A stretch of DNA of 41,295 bases, from assembly GCA_944388865.1 (NCBI GenBank), contig CALXKM010000037.1, forward strand, positions 1 to 41,295, written 5' to 3'. The notes under the pieces are model-generated. The model did not search any database, was not told where the DNA came from, and saw only the letters and a list, made by a program, of their open reading frames with translations. Shown piece by piece: positions 1-7,923 of the stretch. Source of the DNA: an uncultured Duodenibacillus sp. (lineage in GTDB: Bacteria; Pseudomonadota; Gammaproteobacteria; Burkholderiales; Burkholderiaceae_F). How positions within the stretch are numbered: the stretch's first letter is position 1; each line of letters begins with the position of its first letter. Made by a program: the position numbers and the translations under genes.

Positions 1-109
1 TTTTGATCTCTGTGTTTTTCTGTCTTGGAAAGTTCAAGACATATTCAGGTTTTTCTGTCATATTTTTCGTCTAGATGTAGCCGACCTATTAGGTAGGTAA
101 TTTTAAAAG

Positions 110-138
110 AAAACGAGGTCAAGTGCACCCTCGTTTTT
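110..138 (+). terminator. Probable intrinsic terminator of an upstream unit
   Basis: A perfect 9-bp stem AAAACGAGG / CCTCGTTTT (110-118 and 129-137) encloses a 10-nt loop and runs into a short T tract. The A-rich left arm would also let it work on the other strand. The gene it serves is not in the window. Confidence 0.5.
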
Positions 139-194
139 GATGAAAAAACAATCACTTAAAAGAAATCCGCAACCTTAACTTGCGTACCTAATCC

Positions 195-225
195 CTAGCG
201 ATACGGTCTAGACCTATCGAACTAG
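195..225. promoter_or_regulatory. Operator-like imperfect palindrome
   Basis: The core GGTCTAGACC (205-214) is a perfect palindrome. It is flanked by CGATA (199-203) and TATCG (215-219) with a single unpaired C at 204. CTAG repeats lie further out at 195-198 and 222-225. There is no loop, so a dimeric DNA-binding protein is a better explanation than an RNA hairpin. It sits about 110 bp upstream of the flavoprotein start codon. The binding protein is unknown. Confidence 0.45.
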
Positions 226-262
226 AAGGATTACGTCTTCAGGCGTAGAATCGGCAACCGGT

Positions 263-299
263 CGGCCGCAAAAAAGATAGATCAAATTCAAGGCGGCCG
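263..299 (+). promoter_or_regulatory. GC-rich stem-loop in the 5' leader of the flavoprotein gene
   Basis: CGGCCGC (263-269) and GCGGCCG (293-299) form a 7-bp all-GC stem around an A-rich 23-nt loop. It ends 21 nt before the AGGAG ribosome binding site at 321-325. It could stabilise the mRNA or influence translation. It matches no riboswitch class I recognise. Confidence 0.35.
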
Positions 300-333
300 T
301 GTTTTCAATTCGTATGCATGAGGAGTGTTTAGC

Positions 334-2127
334 ATGCAAAAGTTCACCAAGTGCGCTGTCGCTTTGGCCGTTCTCGGTTCTTTTTCCGTGTGCGCCATGG
401 CTGCCGCCAGCGGCACTTATACCAGCGAGGCCCAGGGCCGCAATGGCCCCGTCAAGGTTGAAGTAACCTTCGACAACGGCAAGATCGCCTCCGTCAAGCT
501 TGTCTCTCACAAGGAGTCCACCGGCATTGCCGATCCGGCTTTGGAACGCATTCCTGCTGCAATCATTGCCGAACAGTCGGTTGCCGTTGACGTCGTGGGC
601 GGCGCAACTCTTACCTCCAAGGCCATCAGTGCTGCTGTTGCCAACTGCATCAAGAGCGCGGGTCTTGATGTTGCCAAGTTCATGAAGAAGCCCGACGCCA
701 ATGCTGCTGCAAACGCTCCTGTCAAGAACGTCACCACCGATATTCTCGTGATCGGCGCGGGCAACGGCGGCATTTCCGCTGCCGTCAAGGCCGCTGCCTC
801 CGGCAAGAAGGTCGTTCTCATCGAGAAGCGTCCTGCCGCTGGCGGCGTCTCCGCGCTCAACCACGGCGGCCTGGCTGCCACCGGCACCCGCTATCAGCGC
901 GAAGTCATGAAGGAAACCAAGGACTCGCCCGAACTGCTCTACAAGGACATGCTGCGCGTCGGCAAGAATGCCAATGATCCTGTTCTGGCCAAGATGGTGA
1001 GCGAACGCGTCGGCGAAGTCGGTAACTGGCTCATCGATGATCTCAAGGTCAACTACGGCGCCGCCTGGGTCCAGTTCCCGGATCACAGCGCACACCGCCA
1101 GATCTCGGCCAAGGGCAACTCGGTTGCCTGGCAAAAGACGATGCTCGACATCTTCAAGAAGAACGGCGGCATTCTCATGACCGACACCCGTGCCACGGAA
1201 TTCATTACCGACAAGAACGGCAACGTGGTCGGTCTTAAGGCCTCCGGCCTCAAGGGACAGCCCTACAAGTTTGAAGCCAAGTCCTTTGTCCTTGCCTCCG
1301 GCGGCTACGGCGCAGACAAGTCGATGCTGCCCGAACGCATGAAGGACGTGCTCTTTTACGGCATCCCGACCGAAACCGGCGACGGCTACAAAATGGCCAC
1401 CAAGATCGGCGCCGATACGATCAACCTGCAGTACGTCAAGACCTATCCCAACGGCGTTGAAGTCATGCCTGGCCGCTCCATGGACACGACGGGTTCTTCG
1501 ACCTTTGCCGTGCGCGGCAGCGCCATCTTCGTCAACGTTGACGGCAAGCGCTGCGTCAATGAAAACCTGTCTCTGGGCGAGTTGACCGAAGCTACCCTTG
1601 CTCAGAAGAACCATCAGATGTACCTCGTCATGGATCAGAAGGCATGGGAAGCCTACGTGAAGAAGGCCGTTGACGACCACACGGTGCCTGATGCCTCGAC
1701 CTTCGAAGCCTGGAAGTCTCTGCGCAACAACGGCCTGCCTGTGATCTGCACGGGCGAGCTTGATCAGTGCGCCAAGCAGATGGGCATTGATCCCAAGGGC
1801 CTCGTGCAGACGGTCAAGGATTGGAACGCTGCCGTCAAGGCCGGCGTCGACAAGCAATTCGGCCGCAAGGCTCTGGTCGCTCTTGGCGACGGCCCCTACC
1901 ACATCGTTGAGCAGAAGGCCCGCTATCAGACCACGCTGGGCGGTCTGAAGTCCAACGCCGCCATGCAGATCCTGCGCAAGGACGGCAAGCCCATCGGCAA
2001 TCTGTACGGTGCTGGCTGCGTTGTGGGCGGCGCCAACGGTGCCGACTCAATGACCACGCTCATGAACACCTGGGCAATCGTCTCGGGCTACGTTGCCGGC
2101 GAAAGCGCCGTCAAGAACGCCAAATAA
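334..2127 (+). CDS. Secreted FMN/FAD flavoprotein reductase (fumarate reductase/urocanate reductase superfamily)
   Basis: A 597-residue protein. The ATG at 334 is preferred over the GTG at 325 because AGGAG (321-325) lies 8 nt upstream and a Sec signal peptide follows (about 1-23, cleavage after AMA). Residues 30-112 form an FMN_bind domain with the flavinylation-type motif GGATLTS (89-95), normally loaded covalently by ApbE. Residues 134-590 form an FAD_binding_2 reductase domain with GAGNGG at 141-146. No CXXCH haem motif is present, so electrons should arrive through the bound FMN. Compared by eye with Shewanella fumarate reductase, the proton-donor arginine position is Leu414 and the late substrate-binding arginine is Ser572. 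Fumarate is therefore unlikely; the true acceptor is unknown. It probably acts in the periplasm in anaerobic respiration. The family assignment is secure, the substrate is not. Confidence 0.88.
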   Translation: MQKFTKCAVALAVLGSFSVCAMAAASGTYTSEAQGRNGPVKVEVTFDNGKIASVKLVSHKESTGIADPALERIPAAIIAEQSVAVDVVGGATLTSKAISAAVANCIKSAGLDVAKFMKKPDANAAANAPVKNVTTDILVIGAGNGGISAAVKAAASGKKVVLIEKRPAAGGVSALNHGGLAATGTRYQREVMKETKDSPELLYKDMLRVGKNANDPVLAKMVSERVGEVGNWLIDDLKVNYGAAWVQFPDHSAHRQISAKGNSVAWQKTMLDIFKKNGGILMTDTRATEFITDKNGNVVGLKASGLKGQPYKFEAKSFVLASGGYGADKSMLPERMKDVLFYGIPTETGDGYKMATKIGADTINLQYVKTYPNGVEVMPGRSMDTTGSSTFAVRGSAIFVNVDGKRCVNENLSLGELTEATLAQKNHQMYLVMDQKAWEAYVKKAVDDHTVPDASTFEAWKSLRNNGLPVICTGELDQCAKQMGIDPKGLVQTVKDWNAAVKAGVDKQFGRKALVALGDGPYHIVEQKARYQTTLGGLKSNAAMQILRKDGKPIGNLYGAGCVVGGANGADSMTTLMNTWAIVSGYVAGESAVKNAK

Positions 2128-2137
2128 TAGCCAAAGC

Positions 2138-2213
2138 CGCCGCCTTCTCTGTCCAGAGAGCGGCGCTTGATGCTTCAAAGCCGCCGAGCTGGATTTTCCT
2201 GCCGGCGGCTTTT
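2138..2213 (+). terminator. Tandem hairpins ending the flavoprotein gene
   Basis: The first hairpin (2138-2165) pairs CGCCGC with GCGGCG around an inner TCTCT/AGAGA stem. The second (2177-2212) pairs AAAGCCGCCG with CGGCGGCTTT and ends in TTTT. It lies between two converging genes and may terminate both. Confidence 0.65.
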
Positions 2214-2216
2214 GCT

Positions 2217-2549
2217 TTATTTGCTTGTCGAAGACTTCTGAGGCGTGCTCTGAGCTTGTCGCTCGAGAGCTTCTTTCTCACGAATTTCGTCCCAGAAGTC
2301 AAGCGTCATCCAATAGAAATGAAGCCCCACCTCGGCCACCATGCGAAACTCTTCTTCATTGGTGACGAAGGGATAGCGGCGCGCCAGACGAATGGTGCCG
2401 AACTGTCCGATGCCGGTCAATCCCCGCACAATGGCTTCATAGTCCGAGGTCTTCTTCGGATCAAGCCGCAGCGCACGACAAGCGTCTTCAAAGCGCTCAA
2501 CCTCCTTAAAAGCGCGGGCGATGTACTGTGAACAATACTTGCAAGCCAT
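2217..2549 (-). CDS. Hypothetical small protein downstream of scpA
   Basis: A 110-residue protein that I do not recognise. It begins MACKYCSQYI, with a CXXC pair close to the N-terminus, and is mostly charged and probably helical. It has no signal peptide or clear membrane segment, and the tail is rich in Ser, Gln and Lys. The ATG at 2549 is chosen; an in-frame TTG at 2564 would add five residues. Neither start has a good ribosome binding site. It follows scpA by 27 nt on the same strand, so the two are probably co-transcribed. scpB often occupies this position in other bacteria, but this protein does not resemble ScpB. The single CXXC could bind metal only as part of a dimer or with other ligands. 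Confidence 0.6.
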   Translation of the reverse strand: MACKYCSQYIARAFKEVERFEDACRALRLDPKKTSDYEAIVRGLTGIGQFGTIRLARRYPFVTNEEEFRMVAEVGLHFYWMTLDFWDEIREKEALERQAQSTPQKSSTSK

Positions 2550-2576
2550 TTTTATGCAGTTCAATAAGGAGATGAA

Positions 2577-3443
2577 TCAAAGTTCGCCGACGGGACTTAC
2601 GCCCGTGACGTAGATGGGAGCAAAGGGCGCAGCCTGCGTGATGCGTATCAGCCCTTCCTTGGCGAGCTCCAAAATAGCCAGATAATTGACGATCACGCCC
2701 GCAACGCCCATCTGCGGATCAAAGAGCTTTTCAAAGTCAACGAACTTCTCGGTCGTCAGCCGCTTCAAAATGCCGCTCATGAACTCGCGCACGCTCAATT
2801 CCTGACGGGATATCTTATGCGCGCCCTTGAGTTTAGCCTGTCTGAGAATCGACTCCCAGGCGTGCTTGAGGTCATCGACGCAGACCTCGGGCAGCAGCTT
2901 TGCCTGAGACTGCTCGACAAGCACGAAAGCCTTGAAAAAATCGCGCCCCGCACGCGGAATTTGATCGAGTTCGACGGCAGCCATCTTCATGCGCTCGTAC
3001 TCAAGCAGTCTGCGGGCAAGTTCAGCCTGGGGATCAGCAACTTCCTCTCCCGTATCGACCTTGGTCACCGGCAGCAGCAGCTGGCTTTTGATCTGCATGA
3101 GGTGTGCGGCCATCACAAGATAGTCGGCCGCCAGCTCCAGGTTCGTCTTGCGAATCAGCTCAACGTAGCCCATGTACTGCTCGGTGACAAGAGCCATCGG
3201 AATTTCCATTACGTCGAACTTCTGTCGCCGAATGAGGTACAAAAGAAGATCAAGCGGACCTTCAAAGCTTTCCAGAAAAACCTTCAGGGCATCGGGCGGA
3301 ATGTATAGACCGTCTGGAACCTGAAAAAGAGGCTCGCCGTAAAGACGCGCAAAGGCCACGCCGTCGACCTCTTCGGGCGAAGCGTACCCTGGCATTTGAG
3401 CAATTTCTGCCAACGTAGGCTGATGCGCGTCGTCTACATCCAT
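2577..3443 (-). CDS. scpA: Segregation and condensation protein A (ScpA kleisin)
   Basis: A 288-residue protein. ScpA is the kleisin subunit that, with ScpB, bridges the Smc ATPase heads in chromosome condensation and segregation. The family signature is clear: FEGPLDLLLYLIRRQKFDV in the N-terminal third, then ITQAAPFAPIYV near the C-terminus as part of the winged-helix end that contacts Smc. The ATG at 3443 is used; a TTG at 3452 would add three residues, and the ribosome binding site is weak for both. About 45 residues precede the kleisin core, a longer N-terminal tail than in many homologues. It lies 125 nt behind cpoB, and no scpB follows in the window. Confidence 0.93.
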   Translation of the reverse strand: MDVDDAHQPTLAEIAQMPGYASPEEVDGVAFARLYGEPLFQVPDGLYIPPDALKVFLESFEGPLDLLLYLIRRQKFDVMEIPMALVTEQYMGYVELIRKTNLELAADYLVMAAHLMQIKSQLLLPVTKVDTGEEVADPQAELARRLLEYERMKMAAVELDQIPRAGRDFFKAFVLVEQSQAKLLPEVCVDDLKHAWESILRQAKLKGAHKISRQELSVREFMSGILKRLTTEKFVDFEKLFDPQMGVAGVIVNYLAILELAKEGLIRITQAAPFAPIYVTGVSPVGEL

Positions 3444-3568
3444 GACAAACAATCTGCGGCAATGCGCCGATAATGCGTCTTTAGCAAAAACGCGGCCTCC
3501 GGCGCAAAAACTCGCCCTTCGGCTTTATTGCCGCGCCTCTGCCCGCAGGTGGCGGAGCAATTCGTGCG

Positions 3569-4294
3569 CTACTTCTTTTTGGGATTTAATGCCTCAAGGC
3601 GCTTTTGCGCGAGTTCAGCAAAGCTCGTCTTCGGATACTTCTTGATGATCTCGCGCAATACGCTCTGAGCCTGACTCTTGCGGCCCAGGCCCGTGAGCGC
3701 AGCCGCCTTCGAGAGCTGCGCGTCGGCAATGCGCGGATGCTCCGGGAAGTCCTTGATCAGACGATTTTGCACGGCAAGAGCCTGCGAGAGCTTATTTTGG
3801 GCGTACAGCGCATTTCCCAGCCAGTAGAGAGCGCTCGGCATGTAGCCCGTGGTCGGATAATCATCAACGAGAGAGCTCAAAAGCGAGGCGCTGTCCTCAT
3901 ACTTGCCCTGCGAAAAGAGCGACAGCGCCGATTCATAGCGCCGCCGCTCTTCGGCGCTTGCTTCAAAGCTTTCTCCGTCGATTTCAACCTTGGCAGAAGA
4001 AAGAGGCGCAAGACGCGCGTCGAGCGAAGAGAAAAGATCGCGCGAGGATTGCTGCTGGCGCGTGAGATCGTTGGCTAGTTCCTCCAGGCGTCCGGTGAGC
4101 TGCGCGTTTTGCTCGCGCAGCTGCTCGATTTGGGTCACCAGCTGCATCTGAGCATTTTGCAGCGCATCCATGCGCTGGCGCAGATCAAGAATCGCCATGC
4201 GGGCTTCATCGTCGCCGAAAAGGGCATGCGCGGGCGCGGCGGCTCCCATCATGAAGAGAGCCGCAGCAAGAGCAAAAACAGAATTTTTATTCAC
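3569..4294 (-). CDS. cpoB: Cell division coordinator CpoB (YbgF), Tol-Pal associated
   Basis: A 241-residue periplasmic protein. In other bacteria CpoB links the Tol-Pal machine to peptidoglycan synthesis at the septum. The signal peptide covers about 1-25 (ends APAHA). A coiled-coil segment rich in Gln, Leu and Glu spans about 30-90 and mediates trimerisation in the family. TPR-like repeats fill about 115-235 (RYESALSLFSQGKYEDSA and later units). The start is a GTG at 4294 with AAGGA six nt upstream. It is the third gene of tolB-pal-cpoB, 33 nt after pal, the usual order in proteobacteria. A GTG start is unremarkable here. Confidence 0.92.
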   Translation of the reverse strand: MNKNSVFALAAALFMMGAAAPAHALFGDDEARMAILDLRQRMDALQNAQMQLVTQIEQLREQNAQLTGRLEELANDLTRQQQSSRDLFSSLDARLAPLSSAKVEIDGESFEASAEERRRYESALSLFSQGKYEDSASLLSSLVDDYPTTGYMPSALYWLGNALYAQNKLSQALAVQNRLIKDFPEHPRIADAQLSKAAALTGLGRKSQAQSVLREIIKKYPKTSFAELAQKRLEALNPKKK

Positions 4295-4327
4295 AAACAG
4301 TCCTTCTGCACAAATGCTGTCGAGATC

Positions 4328-4825
4328 TTATCGATAGACGATGTCGGCGCGGCGGTTCTGCGCCCAAGCCTCTTCGTTTTCGCCGACGGCCACAGGCTTC
4401 TCGCGGCCGAAGCTCACGGCTTCAATGCGGCTGGCCGGAACGCCAAGAAGCTGCATGCGCTGCTTGACGGCCTCGCTTCGCTTTTGCCCAAGGGCAAGGT
4501 TGTATTCGCGGCTGCCGCGGCTGTCGGTGTTGCCTTCAATCACGACATGCGCGCTGGGGTTGGCGATAAGGTTGCGCGCGTGGGCTTCAATCACAGGCAG
4601 ATACGTAGCCTGCACGGCAAAGGAGTCAAAGTCAAAAAAGATCGACTTTTGCTGCAAAGCGGCAGCGGCCGCATCGCGTCGGGCGTTTTGAGCCGCCTCG
4701 GCTTCGGCGCGGGTCGTTCCCGCCTTGACGGACTCATCGAGCGCCACGCTCGAACAGCCGCTCAGAATCAGCGTTGAAATGGCTGCTGCCCCGATCAGGG
4801 CGCGGCAAAACAGCGTCTTTGTCAT
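4328..4825 (-). CDS. pal: Peptidoglycan-associated lipoprotein Pal
   Basis: A 165-residue outer-membrane lipoprotein that anchors the outer membrane to peptidoglycan and is the end point of the Tol energy-transducing system. A type II signal peptide ends in the lipobox LSGC with Cys24 as the lipidation site. A short linker leads to an OmpA-like domain (about 55-165). Its peptidoglycan-binding core includes TDSRGSREYNLALGQKRSE, with the conserved Asp and Arg residues. The ATG at 4825 is preferred over the upstream in-frame ATG at 4873 because it places the signal peptide correctly and has AAAGG about 10 nt before it. It is flanked by tolB (81 nt upstream) and cpoB. Confidence 0.95.
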   Translation of the reverse strand: MTKTLFCRALIGAAAISTLILSGCSSVALDESVKAGTTRAEAEAAQNARRDAAAAALQQKSIFFDFDSFAVQATYLPVIEAHARNLIANPSAHVVIEGNTDSRGSREYNLALGQKRSEAVKQRMQLLGVPASRIEAVSFGREKPVAVGENEEAWAQNRRADIVYR

Positions 4826-4906
4826 TTGAAAAATACCTTTTGTGTCGGTCGCTGCCGGCTTGACTGCCGGCAAAGAAAAAAATCTTGGAAAAACCAGCGC
4901 GCTTTC

Positions 4907-6199
4907 TTAGGCAAGCAGCGGCCCCCATGTCGGCTCGCGAATGTCGCCTGTTGCGGTCGAAAGCCATGCCGAAACAGAACCGTCAATGCTCACCGTTCCG
5001 AGCACGCCCTTGCGTCCGCGCTCACTTGCAAACACAATCATGCGGCCGTTGGGAGCAAAGCTCGGACTTTCATCAAAATCGTTGCCCGTGAGAATCTTTT
5101 CCTGCCCCGTTGCAAGCTCCATCACGGCAACGCGATAGCGTCCGTCGATGCGGGTGATGTAGCAAAGCTGCGTGCCGTCGGGATTGAGCGTCGGGCTTAC
5201 CGCATAGTCGGCACCGAAAGTCACGCGCTCGGCCTGACCGCCGCTGATCGGCTGACGATAAATTTGCGGCGCTCCGCCCCGGTCGCTGACGAAGTACAGC
5301 CATTGACCGTCGGGTGAAAACACGGGTTCGGTATCGATGGCAAGCGAGCGCGAAAACCGATTGACGCCCGAACCATCGGTCTTAATCATGAAAATCTGCG
5401 TATAGCCGTCGCGCGAAAGAGCTACAGCCAAGTGCTGTCCATCGGGACTGAAGGCCGGGGCCGAATTATTGCCGCGGAAATTGGCGACGACGCGTCTGCG
5501 TCCGGTTGCTACCGTGTGCACGTATACCACGGGCTTTCTAGCCTCAAAGCTCACATAGGCCAGATGTCTGCCGTCGGGCGACCAGGCGGGAGAAATGATC
5601 GGCTCGCGGCTTCTGAGGGCGGGCGCCGGATTGGCTCCGTCGCTGTCGGCCACGATCAGTTCATAGTTCTGCGCAGAGTGCTGTACAACATAGGCAAGAC
5701 GCGAACAGAAAAGACCACCCATGCCGGTGAGCTTTTCATAAATTCGATCGGCAATGCGATGCGCGAGCATGCGCAGATTTTGTTCGCTTGCAGCCGCCAC
5801 CCACTCATCAACCGTTGACTGCTGCACAACATCGTAGAGATAAAAACGAACTTCCCAACGGCCGTCAGCGAGCTTATCAATCGAGCCCGTAGCAAGCACA
5901 TTGGCCTGTTTGCCGCGCCAGAGTGAAAAATCAGGCCTGCGGCTTTCCTCAAGCGTTGCTTCTGTCGGAGCGTCTACCATGCGAAAGTCGCCCGTGCGCG
6001 AAAGGTCTGCCGAGACCACGCGCAGAATATCCATGCGATGCTGCGCCGAGCCGGCCATGGGCTGCAGGGCAATCGGAATCTGATTGGCGCCCACGCCCGA
6101 TATTTCAATGTTGAGCTGTGCAAGAGCTGGCGTCGCAGCAAGAACGCCCGCGGCCCCCGCAGCCGTCAACAGCCTGCGGCGTTGCAAGAAAACGGTCAT
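4907..6199 (-). CDS. tolB: Tol-Pal system beta-propeller protein TolB
   Basis: A 430-residue periplasmic protein that exchanges between Pal, TolA and outer-membrane partners during envelope constriction. The N-terminal alpha/beta domain spans about 28-160. It is followed by a six-bladed WD40-like beta-propeller with repeated SPDG motifs (SPAWSPDGRHLAYVS, APAFSPDGQHLAVAL, EPVFSPDGQWLYFVS). The ATG at 6199 is preferred over 6229 because it begins a signal peptide. That signal has three arginines (QRRRLLTAAG) ahead of a modest hydrophobic stretch ending in PALA, which resembles a Tat signal more than a typical Sec one. tolQ, tolR and tolA are not upstream: purH is. The operon is therefore split relative to the usual tolQRAB-pal order. 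Confidence 0.95.
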   Translation of the reverse strand: MTVFLQRRRLLTAAGAAGVLAATPALAQLNIEISGVGANQIPIALQPMAGSAQHRMDILRVVSADLSRTGDFRMVDAPTEATLEESRRPDFSLWRGKQANVLATGSIDKLADGRWEVRFYLYDVVQQSTVDEWVAAASEQNLRMLAHRIADRIYEKLTGMGGLFCSRLAYVVQHSAQNYELIVADSDGANPAPALRSREPIISPAWSPDGRHLAYVSFEARKPVVYVHTVATGRRRVVANFRGNNSAPAFSPDGQHLAVALSRDGYTQIFMIKTDGSGVNRFSRSLAIDTEPVFSPDGQWLYFVSDRGGAPQIYRQPISGGQAERVTFGADYAVSPTLNPDGTQLCYITRIDGRYRVAVMELATGQEKILTGNDFDESPSFAPNGRMIVFASERGRKGVLGTVSIDGSVSAWLSTATGDIREPTWGPLLA

Positions 6200-6302
6200 A
6201 TCTACCCAACTACTTAATGAATCGAACAAACCGAATAAATCGGCCTATATCTCGCCGCACGCGCCGCGGACATGGGCGCGACGCATTGCGGCTTCTTTAA
6301 AT

Positions 6303-6339
6303 GGGACGCCAAAATTCAATTGAATTTTTTCGGCGTCCC
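6303..6339 (-). terminator. Long composite hairpin between purH and tolB
   Basis: GGGACGCC (6303-6310) pairs with GGCGTCCC (6332-6339). Inside is a self-complementary AT block, AAAATTC-AATT-GAATTTT, so nearly the whole element is base-paired. It lies 13 nt beyond the purH stop on the minus strand. The T tract after it on that strand is poor, so termination could be weak or Rho-assisted. Confidence 0.5.
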
Positions 6340-6351
6340 TGCGCCCAAACA

Positions 6352-7908
6352 TTAGTGACGGAAGTGACGCTCGCCCGTAAAGACCATCACGATGCCGCGC
6401 TCGTCGGCAGCCGCAATCACTTCAGGATCACGGATCGAGCCGCCGGGCTGGATCACGCAGGTTGCGCCCTGATCGATGATCACATCAAGACCGTCGCGGA
6501 ACGGGAAGAACGCATCGGAAGCAGCCGCGCAGCCAAGCAGCGACAGACCGGATTCCTGAGCCTTCAAGGCGGCGATGCGCGCCGAATCAACGCGGCTCAT
6601 TTGTCCTGCGCCCACACCGAGCGTCATGCCGTTGTGCGCGTACACAATGGTGTTGGACTTCACAAAGCGAGCCACATTCCAGGCAAACATCATGTCGGCG
6701 ATCTGAGCCGAGGTGGGCTGCTTCTTGGTCACGACGCGCAGTGCACTCTCCGGGCAGATCTGCGTATCGGGCGTCTGTACGAGCAGACCGCCGCCCACGC
6801 GCTTGAATTCATACTCGTTGTGCGCATCGCCCATGGCCACCGTCAGCACGCGCAGGTTCTTCTTAGCCGAGAAGATCTGACGAGCGCCGTCCGTGTATTC
6901 GGGAGCAATCACAACCTCGGCAAACTGCTTGGAAACTTCGGCAGCCACGGCTTCGTCAACCTTGCGGTTAAAGGCGATGATGCCGCCGAAGGCGCTCTTG
7001 GAGTCGGTCTTGAATGCCTTCTGATAGGCTTCAAGCGCATTGACGCCGATGGCCACGCCGCAAGGATTGGCATGCTTGATGATCACGCAGGCAGGCGTTG
7101 CGAAGCTTCGAGCAGCTTCCCAGGCAGCATCGCTGTCGGCGATGTTGTTGTAGGAAAGCTCCTTGCCCTGCAGCTGGCAGTAGCCGGCCAAAAGCCCCGG
7201 AGCAATGAAATGCTCGCGATAAAAAGCTGCCTTCTGGTGCGGATTTTCGCCATAGCGCATGTCCTGAACCTTGACCCACTGACGGGTAAAGACGTCCGGG
7301 AAGTGCTTGGTGCTCTTTTTATCCTCATCAAGGCTTGTGAGATAGTTCGAAATGACCGCATCGTAGCGAGCGGTGTGGCAGAACACCTTCTTGGCAAGAG
7401 CCAGACGCGTGTCGGCGGCGACTTCGCCCTTGGCGCGGATTTCGTCGAGAACGCGAGAATAGTCGGCAGGATCAACAATCACGGCCACCGACTCGTGGTT
7501 CTTGGCGGCAGCGCGGATCATCGTCGGGCCGCCGATGTCAATGTTTTCAATAGCAAGTTCAAACGTGCAGTCCGGGCGGGCAATCGTCTGCTCAAAAGGA
7601 TAGAGGTTCACGCACACGATGTCGATCGGATCAATATTGTGCTCGGCAATTGCGGCCATGTGCTCGGGCACGGTGCGGCGGGCAAGAATGCCGGCATGAA
7701 TGTGCGGATCGAGCGTCTTGACGCGGCCGTCGAGCATTTCAGGGAAGCCCGTGTACTGCGCCACTTCCTGGCAGGCGACGCCTTGCTCGGCAAGCAGCTT
7801 TGCCGTGCCGCCCGTCGAAAGAATGTGGTAGCCCAGTTCAACCAGACCACGAGCAAATTCAACGACGCCGGTCTTGTCCGAGACGCTGATCAAAGCTTGT
7901 TTTTTCAT
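6352..7908 (-). CDS. purH: Bifunctional AICAR transformylase / IMP cyclohydrolase PurH
   Basis: A 518-residue cytoplasmic enzyme for the last two steps of IMP synthesis: formyl transfer from 10-formyl-THF to AICAR, then ring closure of FAICAR to IMP. The N-terminal MGS-fold cyclohydrolase domain spans about 1-200, with STGGTAKLL near residue 31. The AICARFT domain covers the rest and carries the catalytic KHANPCG motif (about residues 280-286). The ATG at 7908 has AAGGAAA seven nt upstream. It lies 15 nt behind fis, giving the dusB-fis-purH order seen in Burkholderiales. Length is normal for the family. Confidence 0.97.
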   Translation of the reverse strand: MKKQALISVSDKTGVVEFARGLVELGYHILSTGGTAKLLAEQGVACQEVAQYTGFPEMLDGRVKTLDPHIHAGILARRTVPEHMAAIAEHNIDPIDIVCVNLYPFEQTIARPDCTFELAIENIDIGGPTMIRAAAKNHESVAVIVDPADYSRVLDEIRAKGEVAADTRLALAKKVFCHTARYDAVISNYLTSLDEDKKSTKHFPDVFTRQWVKVQDMRYGENPHQKAAFYREHFIAPGLLAGYCQLQGKELSYNNIADSDAAWEAARSFATPACVIIKHANPCGVAIGVNALEAYQKAFKTDSKSAFGGIIAFNRKVDEAVAAEVSKQFAEVVIAPEYTDGARQIFSAKKNLRVLTVAMGDAHNEYEFKRVGGGLLVQTPDTQICPESALRVVTKKQPTSAQIADMMFAWNVARFVKSNTIVYAHNGMTLGVGAGQMSRVDSARIAALKAQESGLSLLGCAAASDAFFPFRDGLDVIIDQGATCVIQPGGSIRDPEVIAAADERGIVMVFTGERHFRH

Positions 7909-7923
7909 TGCTTGATTTCCTTA

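Larger units (their letters stand above)
1..333. other. Non-coding leader region upstream of the first flavoprotein gene
   Basis: No credible gene is seen in these 333 bases. The stretch is AT-rich and holds a terminator-like hairpin (110-138), an imperfect palindrome (195-225) and a GC-rich stem in the probable 5' untranslated region (263-299). An AGGAG ribosome binding site lies at 321-325. The left part probably belongs to the 3' end of a transcription unit outside the window. Confidence 0.6.

Noticed and set aside
214-1902. Long open frame on the minus strand (562 codons) opposite the flavoprotein gene
   Set aside because: It is a GC-skewed shadow of the plus-strand gene, which has a signal peptide, ribosome binding site and family motifs; the minus-strand frame shows no family resemblance.
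334-2127. Multihaem flavocytochrome c
   Set aside because: There is no CXXCH motif in either flavoprotein.
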